Part shown: positions 59,856 to 64,000 of the stretch, in pieces
How positions within the stretch are numbered: the stretch's first letter is position 1
How the letters are laid out: each line of letters starts with the position of its first letter
Assembly (NCBI GenBank): GCA_021323595.1
Contig: JAJPKR010000025.1
Coordinates: 1 to 64,000 of the forward strand
Source of the DNA: Terriglobia bacterium
GTDB lineage: Bacteria; Acidobacteriota; Terriglobia; Terriglobales; SCQP01
Direction of reading: 5' to 3'
Length of the DNA: 64,000 bases
Translations under genes and position numbers: made by a program
Notes under the pieces: model-generated
The model's database searches: none
The model's input: only the letters and a program-made list of their open reading frames with translations
Told to the model about the DNA's origin: nothing

Positions 59856-60971
59856 TTATTTCACGAACGCTTCCACCGCGAAGTCCGGCCCGAAGCGATG
59901 CAGCCGCACGTCCTGCAAGCTGATCGCCTCGCGCACCGAGGCGAATCCCGCGCCGCCGACCAGCGGCACCGCTCCCGGCCCGGCGAGAATCTTCGGCGCG
60001 TAATAAAGGAAGACGCGGTCCACGGCGCGGCTGCTGAGCAGGATCCAATTGGCCATGCTGCCGCCCTCGGCGATGAGCGAGGTGATCTCCCACTCGCCCA
60101 GGCGCTTGAGCACCGCGCCGATATCCGGGCGCCCGTCGCGCGGCGGCACCTGCTCGATGCGCGCGCCGGCGCGGCGCAGCGCCTCGGCGCGGTGCGTCTC
60201 CGCCAGCGTGCAAAACACCGCCAGATCGCCGTGCGCGGTCTGCACCAGGCGCGAATCGAGCGGCAGGCGCAGCTGCGAATCGAGCACCACGCGCAGCAGC
60301 GGCCGCCGCCGCGGCTCGCCGGTGCGGTCGGTGAGCAGGGGATTGTCGGCAATGGCGGTGCCCACGCCCACCAGCACCGCGTCATGCTCGTGGCGGAGCT
60401 GCTGCACGTGCCAGCGCGCCTCCTCCGAGGTGATCCATTCGTGCGTGCGCGTGCCGTCGGAGTTGCGCGAGGGCGGCGCCGCGATCTTGCCGTCGAGCGT
60501 CATGCCCGCCTTCAGCGTCACGTAGGGCAGCCCGGTGGTGATCCACTTGGCGAAGCCCAGGTTCAGGTGGCGCGCCTCGTCCTCGCGGCAGCCCACCTCG
60601 ACCGCGATGCCCGCCTGCCGCAGCGCCGCGATGCCCTGGCCGCGCACGCGCGGGTTGGGGTCCTCCATCGCCGCCACCACCCGCTGCACGCCGGCGGCGA
60701 TGATCGCCGCCGTGCACGGCCCGGTGCGCCCGCTGTGGCAGCAGGGCTCGAGCGTGACGTAGAGGGTGGCGCCGCGCGCCGCTTCCCCCGCCGCCGCGAG
60801 GGCCAGGACCTCGGCGTGCGCTTTCTCGTCGTAGCGGTGAAACGCCTCGCCCACCACCTGGCCGTCGCGCACCACCACCGCGCCCACGCGCGGATTGGGC
60901 GAGGCCAGCGCGATGCCGCGCGCGGCCAGCGCTAGCGCCCGCTCCATGAACCCGCTGTCGCCCGTGCTCAT
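59856..60971 (-). CDS. ribD: Bifunctional riboflavin biosynthesis deaminase/reductase
   Basis: ERALALAARGIALASPNPRVGAVVV; HAEVLAL; YVTLEPCCHSGRTGPCTAAIIAAGV; ITSLIAEGGSMAN. Confidence 0.95.
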   Translation of the reverse strand: MSTGDSGFMERALALAARGIALASPNPRVGAVVVRDGQVVGEAFHRYDEKAHAEVLALAAAGEAARGATLYVTLEPCCHSGRTGPCTAAIIAAGVQRVVAAMEDPNPRVRGQGIAALRQAGIAVEVGCREDEARHLNLGFAKWITTGLPYVTLKAGMTLDGKIAAPPSRNSDGTRTHEWITSEEARWHVQQLRHEHDAVLVGVGTAIADNPLLTDRTGEPRRRPLLRVVLDSQLRLPLDSRLVQTAHGDLAVFCTLAETHRAEALRRAGARIEQVPPRDGRPDIGAVLKRLGEWEITSLIAEGGSMANWILLSSRAVDRVFLYYAPKILAGPGAVPLVGGAGFASVREAISLQDVRLHRFGPDFAVEAFVK

Positions 60972-61936
60972 CAGGCCGCGCCCACGATAGCTTCGACGAA
61001 CCGGCGCGGCTCGAAGGGTACGAAGTCGTCGGCCTGTTCGCCCGTGCCCACGTAGCGCACCGGCAGCCCCAGCTCGCGCGCGATGGCGATGACGATGCCG
61101 CCGCGCGCCGTGCCGTCGAGCTTGGTGACGATCAAGCCGGTGACGTCGGCGGCCTGCGCGAACTGCCGCGCCTGCTGCAGCCCGTTCTGCCCGGTGGTGG
61201 CGTCGAGCACGAGCAGCACCTCGTGCGGCGCGCCCGGGATCAGGCGGCCGGCGGTGCGCCGCATCTTGGCCAGCTCCTGCATCAGGTTGCTCTTGGTATG
61301 CAGCCGCCCCGCCGTGTCCACGATCACGAAATCCGACTTGCGCGCCTTCGCCGCCGCCAGCGCGTCGTAGAGCACCGCCGAGGGATCGGCGCCCGGCTTT
61401 TGATGGATCACCTCCGCGCCCGTGCGCTGCCCCCACGCCTGCAACTGCTCGGTGGCGGCGGCGCGGAAGGTGTCGGCGGCGCACAGCAGCACCGTGCGCC
61501 CTTGCGCGCGGTAGTACTGCGTCAGCTTGCCGATCGTCGTCGTCTTGCCGGTGCCGTTGACGCCCACCAGCATCAGCACCAGCGGCTCGCCGTCGGGGAC
61601 CTGCCGCGGCCGGCGCGTCGCCCGCTCCAAGATGCCCACCAGCTCGTCCTCGATCGCGCGCCGCACCGAAGCCAAATCGGTCTCGCGCCGCTCCTCCGCC
61701 GCCTGCCGCACGCGCGCCACGATCTCGGCCGCCGTGCGCGCGCCGATATCGGCGCCGATCAGCGCCGCCTCGAGCTGCTTCAGGTCGGCTTCGCTGACCT
61801 CGGCGCGGCCCTTGAACAGATCTTCCAGGCGGCCGGCGACGTTGTCGCGCGTCTTGCGCGCCGCGCCGGTCATCTTTTCTTGCAGCCGCTCGAAGACGGT
61901 GGCCTTCGGGGGTTCGCCAAATAGGGTTTGGATCAT
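60971..61936 (-). CDS. ftsY: Signal recognition particle receptor FtsY
   Basis: LMLVGVNGTGKTTTIGKLTQYYRAQGRTVLLCAADTFRAAATEQLQAWGQR; VDTAGRLHTKSNLMQELAKM; VTKLDGTARGGIVIAIARELGLPVRYVGTGEQADDFVPF. Confidence 0.95.
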   Translation of the reverse strand: MIQTLFGEPPKATVFERLQEKMTGAARKTRDNVAGRLEDLFKGRAEVSEADLKQLEAALIGADIGARTAAEIVARVRQAAEERRETDLASVRRAIEDELVGILERATRRPRQVPDGEPLVLMLVGVNGTGKTTTIGKLTQYYRAQGRTVLLCAADTFRAAATEQLQAWGQRTGAEVIHQKPGADPSAVLYDALAAAKARKSDFVIVDTAGRLHTKSNLMQELAKMRRTAGRLIPGAPHEVLLVLDATTGQNGLQQARQFAQAADVTGLIVTKLDGTARGGIVIAIARELGLPVRYVGTGEQADDFVPFEPRRFVEAIVGAA

Positions 61937-61965
61937 GGTCAAACGCGGGGCATCAAGTACCGGAG

Positions 61966-62076
61966 ATCAGGGGGCCGCGGCGGGCGCCGGCATCCTTCGG
62001 CATTTTTCCTTGGGGGGCGCGCCCTGCCGCCGGCGCCCGGCCCCCGGGGTCGGATGCCGGATCCGCGAGCCCTGAT
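61966..62076. repeat. Long imperfect inverted repeat in the ftsY / acylase spacer
   Basis: ATCAGGG..CGCGG..CCGGCATCC (61966-61995) against GGATGCCGG..CCGCG..CCCTGAT (62052-62076): about 21 paired bases with small internal loops. Confidence 0.55.
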
Positions 62077-62098
62077 GTCATGATAAACGTTCGAGCCC

Positions 62099-64000
62099 AT
62101 GGCCACTTCCGCTTCCCTCGAAGAGCCGCAGCCGCCGCGCCGCAGTCCCTGGCTCTTCCGCCTGCTCGACGCGCTGCTGATCCTGCTGGCGCTGTTTGTC
62201 GCCGCCGGCGCTTACTTTTACTGGCAGGGATGGCGCACCGAGCCGCGCCGCGACGGCACTCTCGCGGTCGCCGGTCTCGGCGCGCCGGCGACGATCGTGC
62301 GCGACCGCCGCGGCATCGCCCATATCACCGCCGCCAGCTTGCACGACGTCTATTACGCCGAGGGCTACGCCATGGCGCAGGACCGCCTGTGGCAGATGGA
62401 CATGATGCGCCGTCTCGCCGAGGGCACGCTGGCCGAGGTCTTCGGTCCCGTCGGCCTCGCCACCGACGAGCAGACGCGCACCCTCGGCCTCGACCGCATC
62501 GCCGCGCGCGAGACCGCCGCCCTCGCGCCCGCGGCGCGCGATCTGCTCGACGCCTTCGCGGCCGGCGTCAATCAGTTCATCGCCGAGCGCCGCGGCCGCT
62601 TGCCGCTCGAGTTTCGCCTGCTGCACTACCAGCCCGCGCCCTGGCGGCCGTTGGACTCGCTGGCCTTCGCCGCGCAGATGTACCGCTCGCTCTCGACCTC
62701 GTATAAAGACGAGCTCGAGCGCGAAGCCATTCTCGCCGCCGCCGGCCCGCAAGCAGCAGCCGCGCTGTTTCCCGACCGCTCGCCCTGGGATATCCCGCCC
62801 GGCGCCTGGCCCGCGCCCACCGCGCCCGCCGCGCTCGCCCGCCGCCGCGCGCCCGCCGCGCTCGGCTGGCCGCCCGCCGCCGCGCCGTTCGCGGCCGCGG
62901 GGAGCAGCCGCGAACGAGGCGCTCCGCCGCCGCCGCGCGCCGGCCGCCTGGCGCCGCTCCTGGCCGCGCTCGCCGCCGCGCCCGAATCCTCCGCCAACCT
63001 CGGCCGCGGCAGCAACAACTGGGTGCTCGCGTCTTCGCGCACGGCCACCGGCGCGCCCATCCTCGCCAACGATCCGCATCTCGAGTACCAGCAGCCCGGC
63101 ATCTGGTGGGCGGTCGAACTGCGCGCTCCGGGATTGCACGTCATCGGCGTGACCTTTCCCGGCACGCCCGGCGTCATCATCGGCCACAACGACCATATCG
63201 CCTGGGGCATGACCAACGTCGGCGCCGACGTGCAGGACCTCTACCGCGAGCCGCCTGCTGCGATTCACGTTCTCGGCGAGACGATTCCCGTCAAGGGCCG
63301 CGCCCCGGTCGCCTTTCCGGTGCGGCTCGCGCCGCGCGGCCCGATCGTCGCCGAGGATGCCCAGGCCGCGCTGGCGCTCGATTGGTCGCTCTACCATCCC
63401 GGCTCGCTGCGCGATGTCTTCACGATGTTTCAGCGGCTCGATCAAGCCGGCGATTGGGCGTCGTTCGAAGCCGCGCTCGCCGATTTTCCCGGCCCGTCGC
63501 AAAACTTCGTCTATGCCGACACCGCCGGCAACATCGGCTACCAATGCGCCGGCCGCATTCCCCTCCGCAGCCGCGGGGACGGCACGCTGCCCATGCCCGA
63601 CGATCCCGCCTACGGCTGGACCGGCTGGATTCCCTTCGGCGCCTTGCCGCGCGTGTACAACCCCGCCGCCGGCCTGCTCGCCACCGCCAACGGCCGCATC
63701 GCGCCCGACGGCTACCCGTACGTCATCACCCATCACTGGGACGCGCCGTACCGCACCCGCCGCATCTACCAACGGCTCACCGCGCGGCCGCGCTGGCGCC
63801 CCGGCCAAATGGCGGCGATTCAGACCGATACCGTGTCGCTGCTCGAGCTTTTCTTCAGCCGCGCCGCGGTGGCCGCCGCCCGCAGGCCCGCGGCCGCCGC
63901 CAAGCTGCCGCCCGCCGCCCGCCAGGCGCTCGAGCTGCTGCGGCGCTTCGACGGCGACATGCGCCGCGACCAGGTCGCGCCCACCATCGCCAACCGCCTG
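62099..64000 (+). CDS. Penicillin acylase-family N-terminal nucleophile hydrolase, truncated by window end
   Basis: GLGAPATIVRDRRGIAHITAASLHDVYYAEGYAMAQDRLWQMDMMRRLAEGTLAEVFG; catalytic Ser after linker in NLGRGSNNWVLASSRTATGAPILANDPHL; missing from the ORF track because the frame stays open. Confidence 0.92.
   Translation, partial: MATSASLEEPQPPRRSPWLFRLLDALLILLALFVAAGAYFYWQGWRTEPRRDGTLAVAGLGAPATIVRDRRGIAHITAASLHDVYYAEGYAMAQDRLWQMDMMRRLAEGTLAEVFGPVGLATDEQTRTLGLDRIAARETAALAPAARDLLDAFAAGVNQFIAERRGRLPLEFRLLHYQPAPWRPLDSLAFAAQMYRSLSTSYKDELEREAILAAAGPQAAAALFPDRSPWDIPPGAWPAPTAPAALARRRAPAALGWPPAAAPFAAAGSSRERGAPPPPRAGRLAPLLAALAAAPESSANLGRGSNNWVLASSRTATGAPILANDPHLEYQQPGIWWAVELRAPGLHVIGVTFPGTPGVIIGHNDHIAWGMTNVGADVQDLYREPPAAIHVLGETIPVKGRAPVAFPVRLAPRGPIVAEDAQAALALDWSLYHPGSLRDVFTMFQRLDQAGDWASFEAALADFPGPSQNFVYADTAGNIGYQCAGRIPLRSRGDGTLPMPDDPAYGWTGWIPFGALPRVYNPAAGLLATANGRIAPDGYPYVITHHWDAPYRTRRIYQRLTARPRWRPGQMAAIQTDTVSLLELFFSRAAVAAARRPAAAAKLPPAARQALELLRRFDGDMRRDQVAPTIANRL

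Noticed and set aside
62078-63808. 576-aa minus-strand ORF
   Set aside because: Antisense to the penicillin acylase that runs off the window end and is absent from the track.

Overview
This 64 kb window is GC-rich, gene-dense chromosomal DNA from a bacterium. It is probably Acidobacteriota, inferred from the Oar-like TonB receptor, the Hfq-like and MglA-like proteins and the repeat type; this was not tested. Calls come from reading the supplied ORF translations and the DNA; no searches were run. The left part (0.6-12.9 kb) is mainly housekeeping: a queDEC cluster, SPOR protein, slipin/NfeD pair, GH30 hydrolase, tmk-holB, an Hfq-like protein, a polyprenyl synthase, FmdB and tRNA-Ser(GGA). From 13-34 kb lies a catabolic island. 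It holds a 1198-aa TonB-dependent receptor, an M14 peptidase, two SSS symporters, an IclR regulator and a tightly overlapping operon: DegT aminotransferase, heparinase II/III-like, two amidohydrolases, Gfo/Idh, SSS, BadF kinase and ceramidase-like. A second operon (FAH, SIS, GH-like) converges on it. At 34.2-35.6 kb is a large protein with a ferritin-like di-iron motif. Next come an NtrC-type regulator and kinase pair and LarE. From 41.7-54.7 kb, all on the minus strand, is the most unusual locus: a candidate lipid/polyketide biosynthetic cluster with two PaaK-like ligases, an inositol-phosphate synthase, a FabL-type enoyl reductase, an extended ACP, a dehydratase, four ketosynthase-like proteins (two complete, two degenerate), FabG and a DegT aminotransferase. 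The right end is housekeeping again (MglA-like, TPR, glmU, serS, ribE, ribD, ftsY) and finishes in a penicillin acylase cut by the window edge. No CRISPR array, rRNA gene or intact transposase was seen. Many long ORFs in the track are antisense artefacts of high GC.
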